Assembly (NCBI RefSeq): GCF_000739085.1
Contig: NZ_CP009110.1
Coordinates: 558,001-622,000, forward strand
Length of the DNA stretch: 64,000 nt
Direction: 5' to 3'
Origin: Amycolatopsis methanolica 239
Lineage (GTDB): Bacteria > Actinomycetota > Actinomycetes > Mycobacteriales > Pseudonocardiaceae
The position numbers and the translations under genes are program-made. Shown here piece by piece: positions 8,298 to 16,574 of this stretch; positions within the stretch are counted from its first letter, which is position 1, and every line of letters starts with the position of its first letter. The notes under the pieces are model-generated. The model saw only the letters and a program-made list of their open reading frames with translations. It had not been told where the DNA came from and ran no database searches.

Positions 8298-8420
8298 TCC
8301 TCCTCCTCCACACTCGGTGCCGCGCGACTACCCGGCGCGATTCCCGGTAAACGAGGAAAACAATTCTGCTTCTCGGTGGAGAGGGTAGGAATAGATCTCC
8401 GGAGCGGTAGCGTCGTGATC

Positions 8421-9521
8421 ATGACGGGAGACCTGGTGCGTGCCCGGCGTGCGGTGTCCGTGGTGTTCGCGGCGTGCGGGGCGGCGTTCGGGACGTGGCT
8501 CGCGCGGGTGCCCGCGGTGCAGGACCGGCTGGGGCTCACGACGGGACAGCTCGCCGCGGGGTTGCTCGGGCTCGCGGCCGGATCGGTCGTCGCGTTGCTG
8601 CTGGCGGGCGCGGTGATCATGCGGATCGGCAGCCGGGCGGCAGCGGTCGTGGGGGCGGTCGTGTTGTGCGGCGGGCTGCCGCTCGTCGCGGTCGCGCCGG
8701 GGGCGCCGGCCTTCGTCGCGGCGCTGGTGGTGCTGGGCGTCGGCAACAGCACGCTCGACGTGGCGATGAACGCACACGCGGCGCGCGTGGAAGACGGGTA
8801 CGGGCGGCCGATCTTCGCCGGGTTCCATGCGTTCTGGAACATCGGCGGGCTGGCCGGTTCCGGCGCGGACGCGCTGGCGGAGGCCTGGCACGTGCCGGTG
8901 GCGGTGCATTTCCCGGTGGCGGGCGGAGTTCTGCTGGCGGTCGCGCTGGTGGCGGTGCTGGGCGGGTTCCTCCGCGGGCCGGACCGCGGCCAGGGCGGGC
9001 CGGCTTTCGCTTGGCCGGGGCGGGCGCTGGTGCCGCTCGGGGTGATCGCGTTCTGCGGTTTCGTCGCCGAGGGGGCGGTGAACAGCTGGGGCGCGGTGTA
9101 CTTGAGCGAGGTGACGGCGGCCGGGCCCGCGGTCGCTTCGCTGGGGTACTTCGCGTTCTCGGTGACGATGATCGTCGTGCGGCTGGGGGCGGACCGCGTG
9201 GTGGGGCGGATCGGGGCAGTGGTGTTCCTGCGGCTGGCTTCGGTGGTGGCGGTGGGCGGGTTCGCGGTGGTCGGGGCGGGGGTGGCGGGGATCGTGCCGG
9301 TGGCATGGAGCGCGGCGGGCCGGGCGGCGCCGGCGGCGCCGGGGCGGGCGGTCGCGGCGGTGGCGGCGTGCGGCTACGCGGGATTCCTGGTGGAGCCGGT
9401 GGTGATTGGAGCGATCGCCACCTGGGGCGGTTTGCGGTGGGGGCTGGTGTCGGCGGTGGCGGTGACCGGCGTGGTGGCGGTGCTGGCGCGTGGGGTGGGT
9501 GCGGGGCGCGGAGTGGGGTGA
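8421..9521 (+). CDS. MFS transporter (YbjJ-like)
   Basis: The 366-residue protein has about ten to twelve hydrophobic helices and MFS signatures: FGTWLARVPAVQDRLGLTTGQL in the first loop, GNSTLDVAMNAHAARVE, and FHAFWNIGGLAGSGADALAE. These resemble the YbjJ/fucose-permease-like branch often linked to sugar or small-molecule efflux. It is somewhat shorter than the usual 400 residues. An alternative GTG at 8415 is better spaced from GGAG at 8401. No neighbouring enzyme hints at a substrate, and a long gene-free stretch follows. Confidence 0.75.
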   Translation: MTGDLVRARRAVSVVFAACGAAFGTWLARVPAVQDRLGLTTGQLAAGLLGLAAGSVVALLLAGAVIMRIGSRAAAVVGAVVLCGGLPLVAVAPGAPAFVAALVVLGVGNSTLDVAMNAHAARVEDGYGRPIFAGFHAFWNIGGLAGSGADALAEAWHVPVAVHFPVAGGVLLAVALVAVLGGFLRGPDRGQGGPAFAWPGRALVPLGVIAFCGFVAEGAVNSWGAVYLSEVTAAGPAVASLGYFAFSVTMIVVRLGADRVVGRIGAVVFLRLASVVAVGGFAVVGAGVAGIVPVAWSAAGRAAPAAPGRAVAAVAACGYAGFLVEPVVIGAIATWGGLRWGLVSAVAVTGVVAVLARGVGAGRGVG

Positions 9522-9988
9522 GCCGAGGGTGCGGGGCGGCATCCCGCGGAGCGGGCGCGGGTTTGCCCAGCGGAGTGACGTGGGGCTGCGGGGCCTCCGG
9601 AGCGTGCGCGGTGGTGGAGCGGTTCGCGGAGCGGGGTGAGTCGAGGTGGCCGACGAGTGGGGTGGGGGACCTGCTGGCGGAGTTGGGCTGTGAAGTGGGA
9701 CGAAGCCGGCGGAGTCGGGGCCTGCTGCGCGGGAACGGGATGGACCGGCTTGAAAGGGGGTGGGGAGGAGCGGGTTGAGCGACTGGTTGATTGCGGTGGC
9801 GGCGCCCGCCCGCTCCGCCGCATGAGCCGCGGGCGCGTGGAGCGCCGGTTCGGTCCCTGGCAGACCGCGACGTGCGTTGGGAACTGGCGTCCCCGATCGG
9901 CAGCCCGGTAGGTCTTTCGGCCCTGGTTGGCTTCACCGCGCGGCCGCAGGCTGGGACATCGGAGCGCCGTGGGGAAGGGGTGGCGCCC
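9522..9988. other. Gene-free GC-skewed stretch
   Basis: These 467 bases are very G-rich on the plus strand, with many short imperfect GGAG/GCGGAG-type repeats. I see no convincing start, domain or RNA gene. The GGGGAAGGGG at its end is the ribosome binding site of the next gene. Confidence 0.4.
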
Positions 9989-10687
9989 GTGACCGTCGAG
10001 TTGTTCGCCGGCGCCTCCACCGGCCTGGCGCTGTGGGTGGTCGCCGCGTTCGTGGTGACCTTTGTGGTCACCCGGGTCGTCGTGCGGATGATCCGCGCGG
10101 GGCGGGGGCCGTTCCGCGACACCAGCGTCGGGGACGTGCACGTCCACCACCACGTCTACGGCATCTTCCTCATGCTCCTCAGCGGCGCAGGCGAGTTCGT
10201 GTACCGGCCGGGGTCGCCGTGGGTGGAGGTGCTCGCCGTGGTCTTCGGCGCCGGCGCGGCCCTCACGCTCGACGAGTTCGCTCTCTGGCTGCACCTCGAT
10301 GACGTCTACTGGGCCCGCGAGGGACGCAAATCCGTCGACGCGGTGCTCGTCGCGGCTGCCATCGGCGCCTTCCTCGTCCTCGGGGCGCGGCCCTTCGACG
10401 ACACGGCCGACGAAGGGCGCATGGCGTTCGCCGTCACCGTTCTCGCCCACCTCGTGCTCGCCGGCATCGCCATCTTCAAGGGCAAGATCGCCTCCGGGCT
10501 GATCGGGATCGTGGTGCCGTTCGTCGCGGTCGTCGCCGCCGTGCGGCTCGCCCGGCCGGGCTCGCCGTGGGCCCGCGCCCGCTACGACGCGGCACGGCTC
10601 GCCCGAGCCGAGACCCGCTTCCGTCGCAACCGCTGGGACGGCGTCAAGGACCTGCTGGCCGGAGCCCCCACGGAGGGCCGGACATGA
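9989..10687 (+). CDS. Polytopic membrane protein of unknown function
   Basis: The 232-residue product has about six hydrophobic helices. After the first helix comes a conserved-looking VGDVHVHHHVYGIF segment whose clustered histidines could bind a metal, followed by acidic residues in LTLDEFALWLHLDDVYW. I do not recognise an enzyme family. The GTG at 9989 has GGGGAAGGGG eight bases upstream. The stop overlaps the start of the LPG-synthase-like gene (ATGA), so the two are translationally coupled and probably act together at the membrane. Confidence 0.6.
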   Translation: MTVELFAGASTGLALWVVAAFVVTFVVTRVVVRMIRAGRGPFRDTSVGDVHVHHHVYGIFLMLLSGAGEFVYRPGSPWVEVLAVVFGAGAALTLDEFALWLHLDDVYWAREGRKSVDAVLVAAAIGAFLVLGARPFDDTADEGRMAFAVTVLAHLVLAGIAIFKGKIASGLIGIVVPFVAVVAAVRLARPGSPWARARYDAARLARAETRFRRNRWDGVKDLLAGAPTEGRT

Positions 10688-12723
10688 CACACCTCCGCCG
10701 CATCCCCTTCACGCTCGCCTTCCTCGCCGCACTCCTGGTCACCGGCGTCGCCACCGGGAGCCTCTGGTCCCCGGTCGAGGACCGCGCCTGGTTCCCCGAC
10801 GTCGCGTTCGGCCTGCCCGCCTTCGAGACCGGCCGCTGGTGGACGCCCGTCACCGGGCCGTTCTTCGCGCTCACCCCGCTCTACTACCTGCCGGTCTTCC
10901 TCAGCTTCGCGTTGTTCACCGGCTTCGCCGAACTCCGGCTCGGCACGAAACGCACCATCGGCACCTTCGTGACTGGGCACCTCGTCGCGGTTCTCGGCGC
11001 CGCCGGGGTCCTCCTCGCCCTCCGGGACGTCTCGTCGTGGGCGGCGGCCGAAGCGACGGTCCTCGACGTCGGACCGTCCGCGGGCGCCTTCGCGGCGATC
11101 ACCGCCGCCACCGCGACCTTCCGCGCACCCTGGCGTTTGCGCTTGCGGATCCTGCTGGTCGGCTACGCCGGGATCGCCCTGCTCTACGGCGGCACCCTGG
11201 CCGACGTCGAGCACTTCCTCGCCGTGGCGATCACCCTGCCGCTGTCGCCGCGGATCGCCGGGCCGAACCGCGTCCGGAATACCGGACAACCCAGCCGTCG
11301 GGAATGGCGGCTGCTCGCCGCGTCCGGGCTGCTGGTCGTGGCCGCCGTCCGGATCGTCACGTGGTTCTTCCCCACGACCGGTCCACTCGGACCCACCGGC
11401 ACCGACGACTCGTCCGCCGTCGAGGTCGTCGTCGTGATCCTGCTGGCCCTCCTCGTGATGCGCGGGCTCAGCCGGGGACGCCGGGTTGCGTGGTGGGCCG
11501 TCGTCGTCATCGCCACCCTCGACATCCTGCTCACCGCGCTGGCCGGGGTCGCGCTGCTGGTCGCCACGGTCCTCGACTCCGTCGAAGCGGTCGACGACGT
11601 CCCGCTGGTGGTCACCGACAGCGTCTTCTGGCTCGGCTACCTGGTGCTGCTCGTCGCCGGGCGGCACGCCTTCCGCGTCCCGTGGCGGCCGCGCACGGCG
11701 GACGGCGACCGGCGGCACGCCATCGAACTCGTCCAGCGCAACGGCGGCGGCACGCTGTCCTGGATGACCACCTGGCCGGAGAACCGGTACTTCCCGATCG
11801 CGCACGACACCGGTTACGTGGCCTACCGCAAGCACGCCGGGGTGGCCGTCGCGCTCGGCGACCCGATCTGCCCGCGTTCCGACGGGGACGGCGCGGTCGC
11901 CGAGTTCGCCGAGAACTGCGACCGCGCCGGGCTCGTGCCGTGCCTGTTCTCCGCGACCGAACCGTCGGTGCGCGGCGCTGAGCGGCTGGGCTGGCGGTAC
12001 CTGCAGGTCGCCGAGGACACCCTGATCGACCTGACCGGCCTGGAGTTCAAGGGCAAGCAGTGGCAGCCGGCCCGCAGCGCGCTCAACCGCGCCGTCAAGG
12101 AGGGCATCACCTTCCGCCTGGTCCACCTGGCCGACGAGCCGCGTGCGGTGCTGCAGCAGGTGCGGGCGATCTCCGAGGAGTGGGTGGGCGACAAGGGCCT
12201 GCCGGAGATGGGGTTCACGCTCGGCGGGGTGGACGAGGCGCTGGACCGGCACGTGCGTGCCGGGCTCGCGGTCGACGCCGACGGGCGCGTGCACGGCGTC
12301 ACCTCGTGGATCCCGGTCTACGCCGGGAACGGCGAGATCGAGGGCTGGACGCTGGACGTGATGCGCCGCCGCTCGCACGGGTTCAAGCACGTCGTCGAGT
12401 TCCTCATCGCCTCCGCCTGCCAGGCCTTCCGCGACGCGGGCGCCCGCTACCTGTCGCTGTCCGGCGCGCCGCTCGCCCGCGCCGGAACCGACGGCGACAC
12501 GCGGGTCCTCGACGCGCTGCTGGACAAGCTCGGCGCGGCGCTCGAGCCGTACTACGGCTTCCGGTCATTGCACGCGTTCAAGGCGAAGTTCCGCCCCCGA
12601 TACGCGCCGATGTACCTGATCTACCGCGACGAAGCCGACCTGCCGCGCATCGGCGTCGCGATCGCCCGCGCCTACCTGCCGGAGGCCGGCCTGCGCGACA
12701 TCCCGAAGCTCGTCCGGTCCTGA
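10684..12723 (+). CDS. Rhomboid-like membrane domain fused to phosphatidylglycerol lysyltransferase-type domain
   Basis: The 679-residue protein starts with about six helices resembling a rhomboid fold, including a GPSAG serine motif (about 138-142) and a later EHFLAVAIT helix. A second block of helices follows (about 215-340), then a cytosolic DUF2156/LPG-synthase C-terminal domain (about 350-679; GGTLSWMTTWPENRYF, VAYRKHAGVAVALGDPI, LSGAPLARAG, FKAKFRPRYAPMYLIY). The C-terminal domain transfers aminoacyl groups from tRNA to lipids in MprF and LysX. The substrate here is unknown. Whether the rhomboid-like serine is catalytic cannot be told. It overlaps the upstream membrane gene by 4 bases. 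Confidence 0.75.
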   Translation: MTHLRRIPFTLAFLAALLVTGVATGSLWSPVEDRAWFPDVAFGLPAFETGRWWTPVTGPFFALTPLYYLPVFLSFALFTGFAELRLGTKRTIGTFVTGHLVAVLGAAGVLLALRDVSSWAAAEATVLDVGPSAGAFAAITAATATFRAPWRLRLRILLVGYAGIALLYGGTLADVEHFLAVAITLPLSPRIAGPNRVRNTGQPSRREWRLLAASGLLVVAAVRIVTWFFPTTGPLGPTGTDDSSAVEVVVVILLALLVMRGLSRGRRVAWWAVVVIATLDILLTALAGVALLVATVLDSVEAVDDVPLVVTDSVFWLGYLVLLVAGRHAFRVPWRPRTADGDRRHAIELVQRNGGGTLSWMTTWPENRYFPIAHDTGYVAYRKHAGVAVALGDPICPRSDGDGAVAEFAENCDRAGLVPCLFSATEPSVRGAERLGWRYLQVAEDTLIDLTGLEFKGKQWQPARSALNRAVKEGITFRLVHLADEPRAVLQQVRAISEEWVGDKGLPEMGFTLGGVDEALDRHVRAGLAVDADGRVHGVTSWIPVYAGNGEIEGWTLDVMRRRSHGFKHVVEFLIASACQAFRDAGARYLSLSGAPLARAGTDGDTRVLDALLDKLGAALEPYYGFRSLHAFKAKFRPRYAPMYLIYRDEADLPRIGVAIARAYLPEAGLRDIPKLVRS

Positions 12724-13078
12724 ACGGGCACCCGCGCCGGCAGCCGCACGGTCACCACGAGCTCGCCGCCGTCGCGCGGCCGGGCCGCCACTTCGCCGTC
12801 GTACGCGCTCGCGACCGAGCGCACGATCGACAGCCCCAGCCCGGCGCCCTTCGCCGGGTCCAGCCGGGGCGCGGCGCGGCGGCGGAACGGTTCGAACAGC
12901 GCCGGAACCTCCGCACCGGCCACCGCGGGCCCGGTGTTGCTCACCTCGATCTCGACCACGTCGCAGCGGGTGCGTGTGCCGACGTGGACCCAGCCGCCCG
13001 GCTCGTTGTGCCGGATGACGTTCTCGACGAGGTTGTGCACCAGCCGTTCGAGCAGCAGCGCGTCGCCGAGCGTGGGGC
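12672..13078 (-). pseudogene. Histidine kinase, C-terminal fragment
   Basis: Only the ATP-binding end of a sensor kinase remains: N box LVHNLVENVIRHN, VEIEVSNTGP, F box FEPFRR and G2 box GAGLGLSIVRSVASAYDG, then a short tail. No sensor, HAMP or phospho-acceptor His region lies upstream; the frame enters unrelated DNA near 13078, where a permease fragment on the other strand begins. The 3' end overlaps the LPG-synthase-like gene by 52 bp. The kinase was therefore truncated at its 5' side by a deletion, and is probably not expressed. Confidence 0.8.
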
Positions 13079-13752
13079 CGGATGTGCGGGTGCTGGTCGG
13101 CGGGCGCTGGTTCACGGTCGTCGGGATCTTCGAACCGGCCGCGCTGGCGCCCGAGCTGGCCTCGGCTGCGCTGGTCGGCTGGGAGGTGGCGGCGAGCGAG
13201 CTGCGGTTCGACGGGCTGCCCACCACGATCTACACGCGGTCGCAGGACGCGCAGGTCCCGGCGGTGCAGTCGGTGCTCGCCGCGACCGCGAACCCGGCCG
13301 CGCCGAACGAGGTGGAGGTGTCCCGGCCGTCCGACGCGCTCGCCGCGCAGCAGGCGGCGGGCGAGGCGTTCACCGGGCTGCTGCTCGGGCTGGGCGCGGT
13401 GGCGTTGCTCGTCGGCGGGGTCGGGGTGGCGAACACGATGGTGATCTCGGTGCTGGAGCGGCGCGCGGAGATCGGCCTGCGGCGCTCGCTCGGTGCGACG
13501 CGCGGGCAGATCCGCACCCAGCTCCTCGCGGAGTCGCTGTTGTTGTCCGCGTTGGGCGGGCTCGGCGGCGCGGTGCTGGGGAGCCTGGTGACGGTGGGCT
13601 ACGTGGTGTACCAGTCGTGGCCGGTGGTGGTGCCGCTGTGGGCGGTGGCGGGCGGCGCCGCGGCGACGCTGGTGATCGGCGGGATCGCGGGGTTGTACCC
13701 GGCGATCCGCGCGTCCCGGCTGTCGCCGACGGAGGCGCTGGCGACGCCGTGA
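13079..13752 (+). pseudogene. MacB/FtsX-type ABC permease, C-terminal fragment
   Basis: Recognisable permease sequence begins at about 13079 (VGGRWFTVVGIFEPAALAPEL) and continues to the normal end. It includes the FtsX core: a helix with LVGGVGVANTMVISVLERR, EIGLRRSLGATRGQIRTQLL, two more helices and YPAIRASRLSPTEALATP. The N-terminal helix and most of the extracytoplasmic domain are missing. It abuts the kinase fragment head-on, so one event removed both 5' ends. The intact neighbours were probably a two-component system beside a MacAB-like exporter. Confidence 0.8.
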
Positions 13753-13756
13753 GCGG

Positions 13757-13789
13757 GCCGGGTGCCGTCCGTCGGGGGCGGCACCCGGC
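13757..13789. terminator. Hairpin between permease fragment and dehydratase
   Basis: GCCGGGTGCCG pairs perfectly with CGGCACCCGGC over an 11-base loop between convergent genes. Confidence 0.65.
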
Positions 13790-13797
13790 TGTCTCGT

Positions 13798-14739
13798 TCA
13801 GCCGAGCAGTTCGCGGAAGCGCTCGACGCCGATGTTGCCGCCGGAGAGGATGACGCCGACCCGGCCGGTGAAGCCGCCCTTGAGCAGCCCGGCGAGCGAG
13901 GTCGCCCCGCTGGGTTCGAGCACGATCTTGAGCCGCTCGAACGCGAACCGCATCGCCTCGCGGATGTCGTCGTCGCTGACCAGGACGATGTCGTCGACCA
14001 GGCGCTGGTTGACGGAGAAGGTCAGCTCGCCGGGGATGTCGGCGGCGAGTCCGTCGGCGATGGTGCGCGCGACGGGGATCTGAATGCGTTCGCCCCGCTG
14101 GAGGGACTGGCGGGTGTCGTCGGCCTGCTCGGGCTCGACGCCGACCACCCGGATTCCGGGGTGCATGCCCTTGGCCGCGGTGGCGCTGCCGGCCATCAGC
14201 CCGCCGCCGCCAATCGGGGCGATGAGGGTGTCCAGCTCGCCGGTCTCGTCGAGGAGTTCCAGCGCGGCGGTGCCCTGACCGGCCATGATGTGGGGGTGCT
14301 CGTAGGGCGGGATGAGGGTCAGGCCCCGCTCCTCGGCGAGCTGGTTGCCCATCGTGACGCGGTCGCCGGTGTAGCGGTCGTAGGTCCGGACCTCGGCGCC
14401 GTAGCCGCGGGTGGCGTCCATCTTGGAGGACGGGGTGTCCTCGGGCATCAGGATGACGGCCTTGCTGCCGACGAGTTGAGCCGCGAGGGCGACCGCCTGG
14501 GCGTGATTGCCGGACGAGTATGCGGCGACGCCCTTGCTCAGCTGGTCGGGTGTCAGGTGGGAGATCGCGTGGTAGGCGCCGCGGAACTTGAAGGCGCCGA
14601 TGCGCTGGAAGTTCTCGGCCTTGAGGAACGCGGTGGTGCCGGTGCGCCGGTCGAGGGTGGTGGACGTCAGGACAGGAGTCCGATGAGCGACACCGTCGAT
14701 CCGCTTGGCGGCGCTCCTGATGGCTTCGAGATCGAGCAT
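13798..14739 (-). CDS. PLP-dependent threonine/serine (or hydroxyaspartate) dehydratase
   Basis: The 313-residue product is a fold-type II PLP enzyme. The Schiff-base lysine is in GAFKFRGAYHA (about 48-58), SSGNHAQAVA (about 75-84) is the substrate loop, the glycine loop GGGGL is near 175, and SGGN near 300 closes the active site. It lacks a C-terminal ACT regulatory domain, so it is of the catabolic or racemase/dehydratase type. It would deaminate L-threonine or L-serine, or threo-3-hydroxyaspartate; these cannot be separated by eye. It is monocistronic, with a palindromic candidate operator just before its ATG. Confidence 0.85.
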   Translation of the reverse strand: MLDLEAIRSAAKRIDGVAHRTPVLTSTTLDRRTGTTAFLKAENFQRIGAFKFRGAYHAISHLTPDQLSKGVAAYSSGNHAQAVALAAQLVGSKAVILMPEDTPSSKMDATRGYGAEVRTYDRYTGDRVTMGNQLAEERGLTLIPPYEHPHIMAGQGTAALELLDETGELDTLIAPIGGGGLMAGSATAAKGMHPGIRVVGVEPEQADDTRQSLQRGERIQIPVARTIADGLAADIPGELTFSVNQRLVDDIVLVSDDDIREAMRFAFERLKIVLEPSGATSLAGLLKGGFTGRVGVILSGGNIGVERFRELLG

Positions 14740-14740
14740 G

Positions 14741-14763
14741 GGAACATCTTATACGAGATGTCC
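14741..14763. promoter_or_regulatory. Candidate repressor operator
   Basis: ACATCT and AGATGT form a perfect inverted repeat over six bases (tatacg) right before the dehydratase start, a position where binding would block initiation. The AT-rich core stands out from its surroundings. GntR-type sites look like this, but no regulator gene is adjacent. Confidence 0.45.
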
Positions 14764-14791
14764 AGAGATTAGACGGTTCGTCAAAACGCGA

Positions 14792-14816
14792 CCCGGCAAC
14801 GCAACGACACCGACCA
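14792..14816. repeat. Copy 1 of 25-bp intergenic repeat
   Basis: CCCGGCAACGCAAC followed by a CACCGACCA-type end recurs at 18661-18685 with two differences. The copies lie outside the two ends of the ECF42-DGPF-LigC-PrimC block. Confidence 0.45.
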
Positions 14817-14895
14817 CGCACCAGACCTCCCCCCGATCCACAGTCGGTCTTCAGAGTTCTCGCCGGGCGGGCAGGCTCCGGGATGACCACCCAGC

Positions 14896-16125
14896 TCAGC
14901 TGGGGGTGGTGCACCTTGCTGCGCGTCTTTGCAGGTAGCGCTGCTCGGGCAGGCTCGTCGTCCGTTTGGCGGCCAGTTGGTATTCCTTGCGGGCCTCCGC
15001 TGTCTCGCCTGCCCGTTCCAGCAGGTGGGCGCGGACGGCGTGCAGGCGGTGGTGCTTGGCCAGACGCGGGTCCCCGGCGAGCGATTCCAGCAGCTCGAGT
15101 CCGGCTCGGGGGCCCGAGGTCATCGCCACGGCCACTGCCTTGTTCAGGGTCACCATGGGGTTCGGGGCGACTCGCTCCAGCAAGCCGTACAGGGCCAGCA
15201 CCTGGGGCCAGTCCGTCTCGTCGTCGCTCGCGGCTTCGTCGTGCACCGCGGCGATCGCGGCCTGCAGTTGGTACGCGCCGAGCCGGGTGGTCTTCGCCAA
15301 GGCCTCGCTGACCAGAGCCACCCCCTCTTCGATCATGGCGCGGTCCCAGCGGCTGCGGTCCTGTTCGGACAGCGGGACCAGCTCGCCGTCGACGGTTCTC
15401 GCGAACCGCCGCGCGTGGGTCAGCAGCATCAGCGCCAGCAGGCCCGCGACCTCCCAGTCCGACGGCAGCAGCCGCCGCACCAGGCGGGTCAGCCGGATCG
15501 CCTCCGCGGCCAGGTCGTCGCGCCGCAGGTCGGGGCCCGCGGTCGCCGTGTAGCCCTCGTTGAACATCAGGTACAGCACGTGCAGGACCGCGTTCAGCCG
15601 CTCGTCCCGCTCCTCCTCGGGCGGCAGGCTGAACCGGGCGCCCTTCACCTTCTGCTTGGCCCGGCTGATCCGCTGGGCCATCGTCGCCTCGGGGACGAAG
15701 AACGCCTTCGCGATCTCGGCCGTCGTGAGGCCGCCGACGGCGCGCAGGGTCAGCGCGGTTTGCGACGGCACCGACAGCGACGGGTGGCAGCACAGGAACA
15801 GCAGGGTGAGCGTGTCGTCCGCGTCGCCGGGGCCGCGTTCGTCCGCGCCCGGCGCCACCCGCTGCGTCGCCGGGGTGGCGAGCAGGTCCTCGTCCTCCCG
15901 GCGGCGTCGTGCGCTGTCGCTGCGCATCCAGTCGGTCAGGCGCCGCGTCGCGACCGTCAGCAGCCACCCGCGCGGGTTGTCCGGCACGCCGGTCTCGCCC
16001 CACTGGGTGGCGGCGGCGAGCAGCGCCTCCTGCACCGCGTCCTCACACGTGTCGAGCCCGCCGTAGCGGCGCATGAGGATCGCCAGCACCTGCGGCGCCA
16101 GCTCGCGCAGCGGGTCGTCGGTCAT
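14896..16125 (-). CDS. ECF42-type RNA polymerase sigma factor
   Basis: The 409-residue product has sigma region 2 (about 10-80; DTCEDAVQEALLAAATQW, then NPRGWLLTVATRRLTDWMR), region 4 (about 110-165; CCHPSLSVPSQTALTLRAVGG, LTTAEIAKAFFV, MAQRISRAKQKVKG) and a long helical C-terminal extension (about 180-409) diagnostic of the ECF42 group. In that group the C-terminal domain, not an anti-sigma factor, is thought to control activity. The upstream DGPF gene overlaps by four bases, the hallmark partner of ECF42 factors. A hairpin (ACCACCC/GGGTGGT, 14886-14910) overlaps the stop and probably terminates transcription. Confidence 0.92.
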   Translation of the reverse strand: MTDDPLRELAPQVLAILMRRYGGLDTCEDAVQEALLAAATQWGETGVPDNPRGWLLTVATRRLTDWMRSDSARRRREDEDLLATPATQRVAPGADERGPGDADDTLTLLFLCCHPSLSVPSQTALTLRAVGGLTTAEIAKAFFVPEATMAQRISRAKQKVKGARFSLPPEEERDERLNAVLHVLYLMFNEGYTATAGPDLRRDDLAAEAIRLTRLVRRLLPSDWEVAGLLALMLLTHARRFARTVDGELVPLSEQDRSRWDRAMIEEGVALVSEALAKTTRLGAYQLQAAIAAVHDEAASDDETDWPQVLALYGLLERVAPNPMVTLNKAVAVAMTSGPRAGLELLESLAGDPRLAKHHRLHAVRAHLLERAGETAEARKEYQLAAKRTTSLPEQRYLQRRAARCTTPS

Positions 16126-16469
16126 CCCTCGCCGCCGTGCAACACCGGCCACACCTCGACCTGCCGGAACGCGGCGAACGGGTTGTCCGCCGCGATCTCC
16201 AGTGCCCGCTCCTCGCTGTCCACCTCGAGCATCGCCACGCTGGCCAGGTACTCCTTGGTCTCCAGGTACGGCCCGTCGGTGACTGTCTTCTGCCCGTCGC
16301 GTACCCGGACGACCTTCGGGTCCGCGATGCCGTACGCGCCGAGCAGCTCGCCGGTCGTGAAGTACTTCTCGTTGAACGCGTCCTGCGCGGCGACGGCCGC
16401 CTGCCACTCGTCCGGATTCACCGAGTCCCACAGCTCCTGATTGCCGTACAGAATCACCATGTACTTCAT
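16122..16469 (-). CDS. YCII-related DGPF-domain protein
   Basis: The 115-residue product has the compact alpha/beta fold of YCII proteins: MKYMVILYGN at the start, an aromatic AAQDAFNEKY helix and the signature VTDGPYLETKEYL. DGPF proteins are small and of unknown biochemistry, and are tied by genome context to ECF42 sigma factors. The ATG at 16469 is used because GGGAGG then lies nine bases upstream; an ATG three codons earlier would sit directly on that site. Its stop overlaps the sigma-factor start, so the two genes are coupled. Confidence 0.9.
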   Translation of the reverse strand: MKYMVILYGNQELWDSVNPDEWQAAVAAQDAFNEKYFTTGELLGAYGIADPKVVRVRDGQKTVTDGPYLETKEYLASVAMLEVDSEERALEIAADNPFAAFRQVEVWPVLHGGEG

Positions 16470-16574
16470 GGGGGTCATCCTCCCTGGTCGAGGGTCTGTC
16501 GGAAGATGGTCCGGAGCGGATCACGTTTTCTCGACATGGCGCGCGGAGAATTTTTCCGGCCTAGAGTCGGCGGT

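Noticed and set aside
9522..9988. Repeat array or CRISPR-like structure
   Set aside because: The G-rich repeats are short, irregular and lack constant spacing; no Cas gene is present.
12672..13226. Intact small histidine kinase of 184 residues
   Set aside because: Its first about 50 residues are antisense to the permease fragment and have no kinase character; the start codon is accidental.
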